Assembly: GCF_017573465.1 (NCBI RefSeq)
Contig: NZ_JAGEPF010000007.1
Coordinates: 62,001-126,000, forward strand
Length of the DNA stretch: 64,000 bases
Reading direction: 5' to 3'
Source of the DNA: Actinomadura violacea
Lineage (GTDB): Bacteria > Actinomycetota > Actinomycetes > Streptosporangiales > Streptosporangiaceae
A model generated the notes under the pieces. It was not told the DNA's origin. It saw only the letters and a list, made by a program, of their open reading frames with translations, and ran no database searches. Shown piece after piece: positions 41,425 to 49,651 of this stretch (its first letter is position 1; every line of letters begins with the position of its first letter). Made by a program: the position numbers and the translations under genes.

Positions 41425-42278
41425 TTCGTGCTCCTTGTGCCGGTGCGGTGCCGGGTGTCGCGCGGGTCCGCGGCGAGGATCGCCGCGAGCTTGTCGAGGC
41501 TCTGGCCGAAGCCGATCTCGATGCCCGCGACGAAGTCCGCGGAGTCGACCGTGCTGTCGGAGATGCGGAAGTGGACGTCCAGGTCGGTGCCGGTGCCGGT
41601 CGGCTGGAGCCGGAGGTCGATGTGGGAGGTGAAGGCGGGACCGCCGTCGGGGAGCAGGGGAGAGGACCGGTAGGCGAGGCGCTCGCCGGGCCGCGCCTCT
41701 TCGACGACTCCTTCCGCGCGTCCGGCGACCAGGTCGGAGCCGTCGGTGTCCTCGGTGTCGCGGTACTCCAGGACGACCCGTCCACCCGGTCGCGCCTCGA
41801 AGACGAGTTCGGAGACGCGGAGGTCGTCGGGCGCCCACCAGCGGGCGAGCAGGGACGGTTCGGTGAGGTGCCGCCAGACCAGTTCGGGGTCGCCCGTCAG
41901 TGACCGGAGGAACCTGAACGAGCGGCCGTCGGCCCAGCCCGGATTCTCGGCGGCGAGCCGCTCGGTGCCGAGGCTGAGCGCGTAGCGGTCGTAGGTCTCG
42001 CGCGCGCCGCCGGCCTGGTCCGCGATGTCGGCGAGCCTGCCGAGCGCCGCCGCCAGTTCCCGCAGCGGGGCGGGCTGCAGCGCGTAGACGCGGCGCTGGC
42101 CGGTGCGCTGGGAGGTGACGACGCCGGCGCGTTCGAGGGTCTGCAGGTGCTTGGTGGTCTGCGGCTGGCGCGCCTCCGCGAGGCGGGCGAGGACGCCGAC
42201 CGGGCGGGGCCGCTCGGCCAGCAGGGTCACGAGCCGCCAGCGGGCCGGATCGGCCAGTGCGGCGAGAAGTGCGTCCAT
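41421..42278 (-). CDS. ArsR-type regulator fused to an AHSA1/SRPBCC domain
   Basis: A 285-residue fusion. The winged helix (about 1-85) reads LLAALADPARWRLVTLLAE, ARQPQTTKHLQTLERAG and GQRRVYALQPAPL. The AHSA1/SRPBCC ligand domain (about 125-270) reads PELVWRHLTEPSLLARWWAP and FEARPGGRVVLEYRD. The ligand cavity is thus covalently tied to the DNA-binding part. The ATG at 42278 starts just before the first helix. It leads the operon with the DHFR-like gene. TATTC and GAATA (42288-42292, 42301-42305) upstream may be its operator. Confidence 0.88.
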   Translation of the reverse strand: MDALLAALADPARWRLVTLLAERPRPVGVLARLAEARQPQTTKHLQTLERAGVVTSQRTGQRRVYALQPAPLRELAAALGRLADIADQAGGARETYDRYALSLGTERLAAENPGWADGRSFRFLRSLTGDPELVWRHLTEPSLLARWWAPDDLRVSELVFEARPGGRVVLEYRDTEDTDGSDLVAGRAEGVVEEARPGERLAYRSSPLLPDGGPAFTSHIDLRLQPTGTGTDLDVHFRISDSTVDSADFVAGIEIGFGQSLDKLAAILAADPRDTRHRTGTRSTK

Positions 42279-42379
42279 GGCAGCAAGTATTCTCCACAAC
42301 GAATATTCGTGTCAAGGAATAAGTTCCCCCCGGCCAGGGCGGGGCGCCTTCCCTCCGGCTTCTGTCGAGCACCAACGTT

Positions 42380-42392
42380 TTGTTGACAACAA
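42380..42392. promoter_or_regulatory. Palindrome TTGTTG-A-CAACAA upstream of the HTH pair
   Basis: A perfect 13-bp dyad that also contains TTGACA, a good -35 hexamer. It lies 27 bases upstream of the ATG at 42419 and could be an autoregulatory operator. Confidence 0.45.
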
Positions 42393-42418
42393 TGTGTTGA
42401 TGGCTCAAGGTGGTCCGC

Positions 42419-42808
42419 ATGGAGGATGCAGAGGCCGACCATGGTCAGGCCGCCCGCGAGGCGGAGGCGCGCAAGCGGTTGCTGGACTCGGGTGCTTCGT
42501 CCCTTCCGCGGGCGCCCTGGCTCCACGGGAGCCAGCCGCCCTCGGCGGTCGATCTGATCCATTTCGCCCTGTGGCGTGGCAACGCCGGCGACCTCGACGA
42601 GCGCGCCGTGATGGCGGCCTTGGCTCTGCTGCCGGCCGCCCGGGCCGAAATGGACCAGGTGGAGGCGGCGCTGATGTTCACCGCGCGTGCTCAGGGCCTG
42701 TCCTGGCCGCAGATCTCCCGGGCCATGGGGCTGGCGTCCGCGCAAGCCGCGCAGCAGCGCTTCGGCCGGGTGTCGGGTCGCGTCGAGAACCGTCGAGAGG
42801 GTGCTTGA
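42419..42808 (+). CDS. Small HTH DNA-binding protein
   Basis: A 129-residue protein. The C-terminal part (about 80-125) reads FTARAQGLSWPQISRAMGL followed by SAQAAQQRFGRV, a sigma-4/HTH-23-like helix-turn-helix. The N-terminal part is helical and acidic. Such small proteins are frequent in Streptomyces-like genomes. The ATG at 42419 is preceded by AAGGTGG. The next gene starts at about its stop, so they are co-expressed. Confidence 0.72.
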   Translation: MEDAEADHGQAAREAEARKRLLDSGASSLPRAPWLHGSQPPSAVDLIHFALWRGNAGDLDERAVMAALALLPAARAEMDQVEAALMFTARAQGLSWPQISRAMGLASAQAAQQRFGRVSGRVENRREGA

Positions 42809-42809
42809 G

Positions 42810-43445
42810 GTGGCGTTCTCGTCCGCGCCGGAGGACTTGGCCCTGCACGGCGTCCGAGTGCTCGGCTTTTCGACGACGTCCCGCGTCGCCGCACGTTACG
42901 GAATGGACGTCGAAACGGTAGACGAGGCGCTTCTGGACTTCGAAGCCCGAGGTTGGGTTCGCAGGTCGAGCTTCGCCGGTAACTCCGGCTGGTCACTGAC
43001 CGACACCGGCCGCGCGGAGAACGAGAAGCGGCTGGCCGGCGAACTCGACCGGGCAGGTGCACGAGACGCCGTGACCGACGTGCACGCCGCGTTCGTGCCC
43101 CTGAACCGGCGCTTCGGCGCCGCCTGCACCGACTGGCAGATACGTCCGACACGGCTCGATCCCATGGCGTTCAACGATCACACCGACTGGGCCTGGGACG
43201 AACGGGTCCTGCGGACGCTGGCGAACGTGGGCAGGTCCTTCGCCGAGCTGTGCGGTCGGCTCGCCGAGTCCCTGGCCCGCTTCGACGGCTACGCCGACCG
43301 GTACTCCTCGGCGCTGCGCAAGGTGGACCTGGGACAACGCGCCTGGGTCGACGGCCACGACCGGGACTCTTGCCACATTCTGTGGATCCAGTTCCACGAA
43401 GATCTGCTCGCCACTCTCGGCATCCCGCGAGGATCCGACACCTGA
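42810..43445 (+). CDS. Winged-helix regulator-like protein
   Basis: A 211-residue protein. The N-terminal part (about 5-75) looks like a MarR-type winged helix: VLGFSTTSRVAARYGMDVE, ALLDFEARGWVRRSSFAGNSGW and LTDTGRAENEKRLAGEL. The C-terminal part (about 80-205) is helical with conserved Trp and His residues (DHTDWAWDERVL, CHILWIQFHEDL). GTG codons at 42801 and 42810 are both possible; the second has GAGAGG nine bases upstream. It follows the small HTH gene directly. Function not known. Confidence 0.72.
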   Translation: MAFSSAPEDLALHGVRVLGFSTTSRVAARYGMDVETVDEALLDFEARGWVRRSSFAGNSGWSLTDTGRAENEKRLAGELDRAGARDAVTDVHAAFVPLNRRFGAACTDWQIRPTRLDPMAFNDHTDWAWDERVLRTLANVGRSFAELCGRLAESLARFDGYADRYSSALRKVDLGQRAWVDGHDRDSCHILWIQFHEDLLATLGIPRGSDT

Positions 43446-43469
43446 CGACCTCTTGGGTAGGGTCGGGCA

Positions 43470-43970
43470 GTGCCCGAGCTGAAGCTGCTGCATGCCGGCC
43501 ATGCTCCAGCGGTTCTCGCCTTCGAGCTGGCGAACCGCGCCTACTTCGCCGCCTCGATCTCCGACCGCGGTGACGAGTACTTCGACCAGTTCGCCGACCG
43601 GCACAGTGCCTTGCTGGCCGAGCAGGAGGCCGGCGCCGGCGCCTTCTACGTGCTCGTCGCCGAGGACGGCTCGATCCTGGGCCGGTTCAACCTGTACCGC
43701 TTCGAGCACGGCACTGCCGACCTCGGCTACCGGGTCGCGCAGCACGTTGCGGGCCGCGGGGTGGCGACCGCGACCGTCCGGGAGTTGTGCCGGCTGGCGG
43801 CGGCGCGGCACGGGCTGCGGACACTGCGGGCGGCCACCGCCCGCGCGAACGCCGCGTCCCAAAGGGTCCTGATCAAGGCGGGGTTCGTCCCGGTCGGCCC
43901 GGCCGACCCGGCGGACCTGGGCGGCAAGCCCGGCACGTGGTACCAGCGCGACCTGGTATTCCGTGAGTAA
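43470..43970 (+). CDS. GNAT family N-acetyltransferase (RimJ/RimL-like)
   Basis: A 166-residue acetyltransferase. The acetyl-CoA loop is RVAQHVAGRGVATATV (about 90-105; QxxGRGxA form) and the C-terminal motif is AATARANAASQRVLIKAGF (about 123-141), as in ribosomal-protein acetyltransferases. GTG start at 43470. It might modify a protein N-terminus or a small amine. Confidence 0.87.
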   Translation: MPELKLLHAGHAPAVLAFELANRAYFAASISDRGDEYFDQFADRHSALLAEQEAGAGAFYVLVAEDGSILGRFNLYRFEHGTADLGYRVAQHVAGRGVATATVRELCRLAAARHGLRTLRAATARANAASQRVLIKAGFVPVGPADPADLGGKPGTWYQRDLVFRE

Positions 43971-44113
43971 CCCGTGATCCTGGGGACGGGCATGGCCAGG
44001 GCGGGCGCGCTATTTCATGATTCTGACGAGTGCGTGGTGACGTAGTCTGGTGATACCGAGGGCATTTCGTGCGTGGGCCACCATGTCGGCGCCGTTCTCG
44101 GAGGATGACGACC

Positions 44114-44130
44114 CGGTCCTTGACGGACCG
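44114..44130. promoter_or_regulatory. Short dyad in the leader of the DUF5994-like gene
   Basis: CGGTCC (44114-44119) and GGACCG (44125-44130) are exact complements with a five-base spacer, 17 bases upstream of the start. It could be an operator or a small leader hairpin. Confidence 0.35.
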
Positions 44131-44147
44131 AGAATGGGGCCTTCTAG

Positions 44148-44609
44148 ATGGCCCACACCACTCGACTCACCCCCGTTCCCGCTGCAGCCGGATGCGATTT
44201 GCTTCCGCCTCCGGCGACGTCCCGGCTTCAGTTGACGCTCGGAGATGCCGGGAGCGGAATCTTGGACGGCGGCTGGTGGCCCCGGTCGCGCGACGCGGCC
44301 GCCGAACTCGCCGAACTGGCGATCGCCCTGACCGACCGGCTGGGCATGCCCACCCGCCTGACCATCGACTTCGACGACTGGGACGACGTCCCGCTCCGCA
44401 TCACCGCCCTGGGGCGGGTCATCAGGGTGGGCTGGCTGCCCCACCTGGACCACATGGTCGCGGTCACCTGCGGCCGCGACGAGCCGATCCTCCTTCTGGT
44501 CATTCCGCCCGAGACGCCCCGGGCCTCCGCGGAGGAGGCTCTGGCCAAGGCGGCGGCCGGGACCGGCGATCTGCTGCCGGAGGAGATCCTCGCCACCGCC
44601 CGCCCGTGA
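44148..44609 (+). CDS. DUF5994-like protein
   Basis: A 153-residue soluble protein. The LDGGWWPRSRDAAAELAELA segment (about 39-58) is the hallmark of DUF5994 proteins, which occur in many actinomycetes. A conserved WDDVP and a GWLPHLDHMVAVTCG segment follow. The C-terminal helix holds ASAEEALAKAAAGTG. No enzymatic motif is seen. The ATG at 44148 lacks a strong ribosome site. Two small reading frames follow and may share the transcript. Confidence 0.8.
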   Translation: MAHTTRLTPVPAAAGCDLLPPPATSRLQLTLGDAGSGILDGGWWPRSRDAAAELAELAIALTDRLGMPTRLTIDFDDWDDVPLRITALGRVIRVGWLPHLDHMVAVTCGRDEPILLLVIPPETPRASAEEALAKAAAGTGDLLPEEILATARP

Positions 44610-44683
44610 GGGTCGGACCGGCCCGTGCGACCTATCGCCTGCCTTCCGGGCCGCCGCCGGGCGTTCCGTGAGCGGAGATCACC

Positions 44684-44749
44684 ATGACCACCTTCATGGC
44701 CGCCGCAATCGCATGGTGGCGGCCGGAGGAGAGCCCCGATGGGCCGTGA
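44684..44749 (+). CDS. Possible 21-residue small protein
   Basis: A tiny frame (MTTFMAAAIAWWRPEESPDG plus Pro) after GCGGAG eight bases upstream. Its stop overlaps the start of the next small gene by 11 bases, suggesting coupled translation. It is too short for certainty; it could be a leader peptide. Confidence 0.35.
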   Translation: MTTFMAAAIAWWRPEESPDGP

Positions 44750-44903
44750 GGCCCGTGGGCACCGGACTCGGGCGGGACGAGACGCTCGAAGCACGATGAA
44801 GGACGAGTACTTCGCGCTGATGAAGGGCCTCGCAGGCGGTATGGCCGTTGCGGTCGTCGCCGTCTGCGCGGTCATCGGCGTGGTCTTCCTGATCGTCCGC
44901 TGA
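44739..44903 (+). CDS. 54-residue small membrane protein
   Basis: A small protein with a basic N-terminal part (about 1-19) and one membrane helix (about 35-53; MAVAVVAVCAVIGVVFLIVR). A strong GGAGGAGAG site lies five bases before the ATG. It follows the DUF5994-like gene by 130 bases. An internal ATG at 44796 would give a 35-residue form. Role unknown. Confidence 0.6.
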   Translation: MGREARGHRTRAGRDARSTMKDEYFALMKGLAGGMAVAVVAVCAVIGVVFLIVR

Positions 44904-44965
44904 ACGTCCCCAAGTCGACGTGTTCAGAGCTCCCGCGCCCGCGCGGAACGGGCGCCCCTCTCCGG

Positions 44966-45262
44966 CTACAAGGGCTCGCTGATCCAGCGCCATCCGCCGT
45001 CGACATGGCGCGCGCTGATCAGCTGCGCGCTGCCGGAGTCCGCGACCTCGGCGATCATCCGGATCAGCTGCCGATGGAAGTCGGCGGGCGGGTGGCCGCC
45101 GCCCGGCGAACCCTCCAGAAGGGTCACGCTGACCTTCGCCTCGTCGCGCAGCTGCACGGTCAGCCGTCCGGTCTTGTCCAGCCGAAGGATCACGATGGCA
45201 TCGGCCCGGATCAGGTCGCCGTCGGCGGCCGAGATCCACACTTCGGGAAAGGTCCCGCTCAT
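44966..45262 (-). CDS. Small conserved-type hypothetical protein
   Basis: A 98-residue soluble protein, alternating beta strands then a C-terminal helix: EVWISAADGDLIRADAIVIL, TVQLRDEAKVSVTLLEG, then HRQLIRMIAEVADSG and GGWRWISEPL. It reads as a compact beta-rich protein. The ATG at 45262 lies eight bases after GGAGG. No function is recognised. Confidence 0.72.
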   Translation of the reverse strand: MSGTFPEVWISAADGDLIRADAIVILRLDKTGRLTVQLRDEAKVSVTLLEGSPGGGHPPADFHRQLIRMIAEVADSGSAQLISARHVDGGWRWISEPL

Positions 45263-45335
45263 GAGCCTCACCTCCCTGAACCTGGGGAACCTGTACCCAC
45301 CACTCCAACATAGGGACTCCTCCGGCCGGTATCGC

Positions 45336-46835
45336 CTATGGGCGTACAGGGGCGGGTGGGATGTGGGCCAGGCAGGAAGTGTCGGGGACTCGCAGGTCGC
45401 GGATGAATCGTGTCTGGATGGCGGCCACGCAGCCGCTGGGTTCGTGTTCGGCCACGTGGCCGACGTTCGGCACCTCCACTACCGTGGCGCGGCGGAACTG
45501 GCGTGCGGCCTGGCGGCCCGTCTCGGTCGGGGTGTTGGCGTCCAGGTCGCCGGACGTCACCAGGACCGGGACGTCGGGGAACGGGCCGGCGGTCGGCCGG
45601 CTCGGGCCGCGGCGGTCGGGCCAGCGGATGCAGGTGTCGCCCTGGTCGTAGCTCATGCTGGTCCAGGCCCGTTTTCCGAACGGCCGGAAGTCCCGCTCGG
45701 GCAGCGCGGCGCGTCCCGCCGAGAACTGCCGGAGCCGGACCGGCAGCGCCGCTTCGCGGTCCCACAGCGTCGGGTAGTCGTTGCAGACGACGGTCGCGGC
45801 CAGTTCGGGGTTGAAGGGCTGCGGGTCGTCTTGACGCAGCGAGGACCCGCTGAGCGGGGCGGCCTGCCGGGCGGCGTCGATCAGCAGCGCGTTGTCGGAG
45901 TGCAGGGCGCCGCGGACCATCGCGGGGACGTCCCCGATGCCGGCGGGCGCCGTCTTGGCCAGGCCGTAGACGACGGAGGCCAGCGCGGTGTCGTCGAGTC
46001 GCCGCTGCTGTCCGTCCAGCGTGTAGGGGATCGGGCGGGCGTGCAGCCGCCGGGAGAGCCGTGCGATGTCGCGCAGCACTTGGTCGCCGTCGCAGGCGCC
46101 GGCGCTGCGCCGGCAGACCAGTCGCAGAGCCCGGCGTGCGGCCCGCGCGTTCGGACGGCCCCGCATGTCAACGGCGAGCGGATAGGCGCTGGAGAGTACG
46201 AGCGAGCGCACCCGCTCGGGGTGCCGCTGGGCGTAGACCGTCATCAGGTAGGTGCCGTAGGACTCCCCGAACAGGTCCAGCCGCCCGATGCCGAGCTCGG
46301 CGCGGACGGCGTCGATGTCATCGGCGATCTCGGCCGAGGTGTAGCCGCGCGCGCGAACGCCCAGCCGCCGGCCGCACTCACCGACCGCCCGCACGAATGT
46401 CGCACGGGTGGCGGGCAGCGAACCGAGCGTCCCGCAGCTGAGCGGATCGGAACGGTTCACCCCGCGCGGATCGACGAGCAGCAGGTCATGGTCCTTCAGC
46501 AAGTCGCCGAACATCCGCGCATACGTGGCGGCGGAGGCGATCGCCGAGTCGCCGGGGCCGCCGGGGTTGATCGTCACGGTTCCCGCGGCGGGCCGCGACG
46601 TGTCACGGTGCTTGATCAGTGCGTAGGCCACGGTGATGTCGCCCAGTCCGGGACGGGCCCGCACCAGCGGCGCCCGCACCGTCCCGCATACCGCACCCGG
46701 CACCGGCACGCACTCGTCCGATGCCGTTCGCTGCGCCGTGCCGGCGTGGCCGGCCGGCACGGCGACCGTCGCACCCGCCGCGACCGCGGCGACCCCGGCC
46801 ATCAGCATCCCGATGCTCTTCGAGATCAACTTCAT
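45336..46835 (-). CDS. Secreted tripeptidyl aminopeptidase-like alpha/beta-hydrolase
   Basis: A 499-residue exported serine peptidase, family S33 (SlpD/TAP group). Signal peptide at about 1-32 (LMAGVAAVAAGATVAVPAGHAG). The oxyanion motif is TINPGGPGDSA, the nucleophile is in DLFGESYGTYLMTVY (Ser about 192), the acid in TSGDLDANTPTE (about 435) and the histidine in NVGHVAEHEPSGC (about 465). Six cysteines likely pair outside. It trims tripeptides or esters outside the cell. The ATG at 46835 has a weak ribosome site. Confidence 0.92.
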   Translation of the reverse strand: MKLISKSIGMLMAGVAAVAAGATVAVPAGHAGTAQRTASDECVPVPGAVCGTVRAPLVRARPGLGDITVAYALIKHRDTSRPAAGTVTINPGGPGDSAIASAATYARMFGDLLKDHDLLLVDPRGVNRSDPLSCGTLGSLPATRATFVRAVGECGRRLGVRARGYTSAEIADDIDAVRAELGIGRLDLFGESYGTYLMTVYAQRHPERVRSLVLSSAYPLAVDMRGRPNARAARRALRLVCRRSAGACDGDQVLRDIARLSRRLHARPIPYTLDGQQRRLDDTALASVVYGLAKTAPAGIGDVPAMVRGALHSDNALLIDAARQAAPLSGSSLRQDDPQPFNPELAATVVCNDYPTLWDREAALPVRLRQFSAGRAALPERDFRPFGKRAWTSMSYDQGDTCIRWPDRRGPSRPTAGPFPDVPVLVTSGDLDANTPTETGRQAARQFRRATVVEVPNVGHVAEHEPSGCVAAIQTRFIRDLRVPDTSCLAHIPPAPVRP

Positions 46836-46942
46836 GCACGGAAGCCTGAGCGGCGCGGGACCGGCCGCGCATCGTCCTGCACGGCGAACCCGCGACCCAC
46901 ACCTGAGAGGGAGATCGAACCGGCCGGAGACCGGGCGGCGGC

Positions 46943-47473
46943 CTACGGCTTCGGGACCGGGGCGGTCAGCTCGTCGGCCAGGAGGTCCATGAGGAGACCG
47001 TCGTGCCAGGTGCCGTCGGTGCCGCGTTCGTACCGGCGCATGATGCCGACCGGACGGAAGCCGACTTTCTCGTAGCAGCGGATGGCGGCGGCGTTGGACG
47101 CGGCCGGGTCGATGGTGAGCCGGTGGTGGCCGTGGTCATCGAAGAGGTGTCGCGCGACGGTGTGGACGGCGTCGGGTCCCAGACCCCGGCCGCGCACGGA
47201 CGGATCGAGATAGATGTCGATGCCGGCGTGCCGATAATCGGGGTCCTCTTCCGCATGCCACTGAATCATGCCGACGGCGTGGCCCTCGTACTCGATGACC
47301 AGTTTCTCGGTGTCGGGATCGGCGAGGTCCCGGGCCACTTCGGCGGCGAGGTCGGCGTCGCCGCGCCACCATCGGTACACCTCCGGTTCCGCACGGACAG
47401 CGGCCAACGCCGGCACGTCGGCCTCCGTCGGGGGCCGCAGCGTCACCGACGTGCCATGAAGGATCTTGCTCAC
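46943..47473 (-). CDS. GNAT acetyltransferase, AAC(6')-like
   Basis: A 176-residue acetyltransferase similar in layout to aminoglycoside 6'-N-acetyltransferases: YRWWRGDADLAAEVARDL, YRHAGIDIYLDPSVRGRGLG (the acetyl-CoA loop, about 80-99), HLFDDHGHHRLTIDPAASNA and RCYEKVGFRPVGIMRRYERG. The GTG at 47473 is the only sensible start. Resistance is possible, but a housekeeping substrate is equally likely. Confidence 0.87.
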   Translation of the reverse strand: MSKILHGTSVTLRPPTEADVPALAAVRAEPEVYRWWRGDADLAAEVARDLADPDTEKLVIEYEGHAVGMIQWHAEEDPDYRHAGIDIYLDPSVRGRGLGPDAVHTVARHLFDDHGHHRLTIDPAASNAAAIRCYEKVGFRPVGIMRRYERGTDGTWHDGLLMDLLADELTAPVPKP

Positions 47474-47527
47474 GGCTCGACGATATCCGCCGGCGCACGC
47501 GGCGGCTGCGTCAACGCCTTTGGCGGA

Positions 47528-47989
47528 TCAGTGCTGTGGGTCGACGAGTCGCGACAGCAGCGTGATGAACTGCCGCCGCTGGGCGGCCGTCAGAGGCGCG
47601 AGGAACTCTTCCTGAATGCCGTCGATGACCTTGTCGAGCTCGATGAGCCGTTCGGCGCCCGCGGCTGTGATCGTGACGATGTTCCGGCGCTTGTGGGCGG
47701 GATCGGCCGAGCGCTCGACCAGGTCGCGCGACTCGAGCCTGGTCAGGGCGGCGGTCACATCGCTGCGATCGATCCCGGTCCTGCGGCCGAGCTCGGCCTG
47801 GCTCGCGGGGCCCCACTCCTCCAGTGCGGCGAGGAGCCGGTAGTGGTAGCCGCGCAGTCCGTCGCCATGGGCCTCGAAACCGGCGCCGAGCAGGCCCGAG
47901 GCACGCGCGTGCGCGCGGCTGACGAGCCAGCTCGCGCGTCCTTCGAGCCGGGTCGGCGTGCGGCCGGCGTCGTGATGGGGCGTGGGCAC
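47528..47989 (-). CDS. MarR family transcriptional regulator
   Basis: A 153-residue MarR protein. The winged helix (about 45-115) reads LLAALEEWGPASQAELGRR, TGIDRSDVTAALTRLESRD and RRNIVTITAAGAERL. The GTG at 47989 has no ribosome site, so the message is probably leaderless. A perfect 23-bp dyad lies about 40 bases upstream, between it and the divergent gene at 48143, which it most likely represses. Confidence 0.89.
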   Translation of the reverse strand: MPTPHHDAGRTPTRLEGRASWLVSRAHARASGLLGAGFEAHGDGLRGYHYRLLAALEEWGPASQAELGRRTGIDRSDVTAALTRLESRDLVERSADPAHKRRNIVTITAAGAERLIELDKVIDGIQEEFLAPLTAAQRRQFITLLSRLVDPQH

Positions 47990-48027
47990 CCGGCAAGCGT
48001 AACAGTTGTGGGTCGCGCCAACACTCG

Positions 48028-48050
48028 CTATGTTGGCCTTGCCAACATAG
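48028..48050. promoter_or_regulatory. 23-bp MarR-type operator
   Basis: CTATGTTGGC (48028-48037) and GCCAACATAG (48041-48050) are exact complements with a three-base spacer. A further half-site CCAAC is at 48018-48022. The site is centred between the MarR gene and the divergent gene at 48143. Confidence 0.7.
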
Positions 48051-48142
48051 AAGCCGGGCTCGCCGCATCGGCGTCCAGCCGCGCAGGGGGACACCGCCGG
48101 CCCGCGAACCGGCCCCGGAATCCGCCGTAAAGGAGACCGACA

Positions 48143-48820
48143 ATGAACACCTCGCCGAAGAACGAGGCTGACCGCGTTCTCGTCATCGGACGCAGCCCCA
48201 GTGTGCTTCTCGCCACCGTCGACATCCTGCGGGACAAGGGCTATTCCGCGGACACCACGAACCAGTTCGACCAGGTTCTCGACGACTACGATGTCGCCGA
48301 TCTCGACGTCCTCGTCTTCGGTGGCATGGTCCCCGCCGACATGAAACAACGACTGCGTGCGGACATCTCCGAACGCAATCCGCACGTGACCTTCATTCAG
48401 GGCCTCGCCGGCATCGCCGGTCTCATCGCCGCCCAGGTGCAAGCCGCCACCTCGGCTGAAACCACCGAAAGTGGCGAGGTCGTCTACGACGCCGCACAGC
48501 GCTCGGTGCGACTCGTGCTCGACGATTCCGCCACCGTCGCCGTCGAGGCGTGGTGGCTCACATCGTTCGTACCTCCGGAGCCTGAAAGCGCATCGATGCG
48601 CGTTTGCGAGGGCCGGCTCGACGCGGGGTCGCACACCATTCCGCTTCCGGATCGGGTGCCGTCCGAGGGGTCCTTCGCGGCCGTCACCGTCGGCTCGTCC
48701 ACGCGCGTGTTCACCGTCGGCCCCATGCCCGAAGCCGTCAAGCGGCTGGCGCCTGCTTCGACCGCCGACAATCGGCTTCCAGAGGTCCGCCGGGTCGCGA
48801 CCGGCACCGATGACCGGTGA
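48143..48820 (+). CDS. Receiver-like (pseudo-receiver) protein under MarR control
   Basis: A 225-residue protein. Residues about 10-100 resemble a response-regulator or Rossmann-type fold: DRVLVIGRSPSVLLATVDIL, VADLDVLVFGGMVPADMKQR. The phosphoacceptor position reads FGG rather than an Asp, and the acidic pair is missing, so it is unlikely to be phosphorylated. The C-terminal half (about 110-215) is beta-rich (SVRLVLDDSATVAVEAWW) and unassigned. The ATG at 48143 follows AAAGGAG. It is divergent from the MarR gene. Function unknown. Confidence 0.74.
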   Translation: MNTSPKNEADRVLVIGRSPSVLLATVDILRDKGYSADTTNQFDQVLDDYDVADLDVLVFGGMVPADMKQRLRADISERNPHVTFIQGLAGIAGLIAAQVQAATSAETTESGEVVYDAAQRSVRLVLDDSATVAVEAWWLTSFVPPEPESASMRVCEGRLDAGSHTIPLPDRVPSEGSFAAVTVGSSTRVFTVGPMPEAVKRLAPASTADNRLPEVRRVATGTDDR

Positions 48821-48887
48821 CGGGCGGGTGGCCGGCCGGTCTTGCGCGGCCGGCCACCCGCCGCCGTCCTCGGTCGGGCGCGATCGG

Positions 48888-49640
48888 TCAGCGTCGGACG
48901 ATCCGGCGGACGGCCAGGCCGCCGCCGGTGGCGGCGAGGACCAGGCCGCCGAGGATGACGGGCACCCGGCTTCCGCCGGAGTCGGCCTTGGGGGAGGGCC
49001 CGTAGCCGCCCGCCATGCCCTGCCGGTCGTAGGCCGAGCCGGGCATGCGGTCGCCGTAGCGCTTGCGGACCGCCCGCTGGTAGGACGCCAGGGAAACCGA
49101 CGGCGCGCCGGTCATCTGCCGCGCCTCGGCGTTGAGCGGGCGCACCCGGCCGTCGCGCAGCACGTACCACGCGTTGACCTGCGGTTCGCGGAAGACCGTG
49201 CCGCCGTTGCGGGTGTAGGTCTCCTCGTCCGCGCCGGAGGCGATGTTGGCGAGCCGCCAGGCCCCGTTCTTCTTGACGGTCCACACCGAGGCGTGCTGCC
49301 CGTCGGCGGAGACCGCCTCGGTGGCGAGGAACGCCAGCCGCGCGACGGTGCCCGACGCGCCGGTGACGAAGCCGGGGTTCAGGTCGTAGACCGGCACGGT
49401 GGCGCCGGTCAGCCTGGGCGCCGCCTGCTGCACCGCGGTGGCGCTGACCTTGTCCGTCTTCCCTCGTCCGGCGAAGAAGCGGGCGAGGGTCGGGGACGCC
49501 GCGGCGGCGGTCTGCCTGGCGGCGGCCACGTCGGCGGCCGGCGGCGGGGCGGGGGCGGGGGAGGGGGACGCGGCGTGCGCCGGCGCCGCCGCGGCGGCGA
49601 CGATGGCGCCGCCGAGCGCGAGACCCGTGAACGTTCTCAT
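48888..49640 (-). CDS. Exported, membrane-anchored protein paired with the C70-like protease
   Basis: A 250-residue protein with a signal peptide (LALGGAIVAAAAAPAHAAS, about 6-25), a Pro/Ala-rich linker, a mixed alpha/beta extracellular domain (about 45-200; DLNPGFVTGASGTVARLAFL, GQHASVWTVKKNGAWRLANI) and a C-terminal membrane segment with basic end (VILGGLVLAATGGGLAVRRIVRR). There is no LPxTG motif. The ATG at 49640 follows GAGGAGG. It starts 11 bases after the protease stop, so they act together; a protease substrate, inhibitor or chaperone are possible roles. Confidence 0.76.
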   Translation of the reverse strand: MRTFTGLALGGAIVAAAAAPAHAASPSPAPAPPPAADVAAARQTAAAASPTLARFFAGRGKTDKVSATAVQQAAPRLTGATVPVYDLNPGFVTGASGTVARLAFLATEAVSADGQHASVWTVKKNGAWRLANIASGADEETYTRNGGTVFREPQVNAWYVLRDGRVRPLNAEARQMTGAPSVSLASYQRAVRKRYGDRMPGSAYDRQGMAGGYGPSPKADSGGSRVPVILGGLVLAATGGGLAVRRIVRR

Positions 49641-49651
49641 CTCACGCCTCC

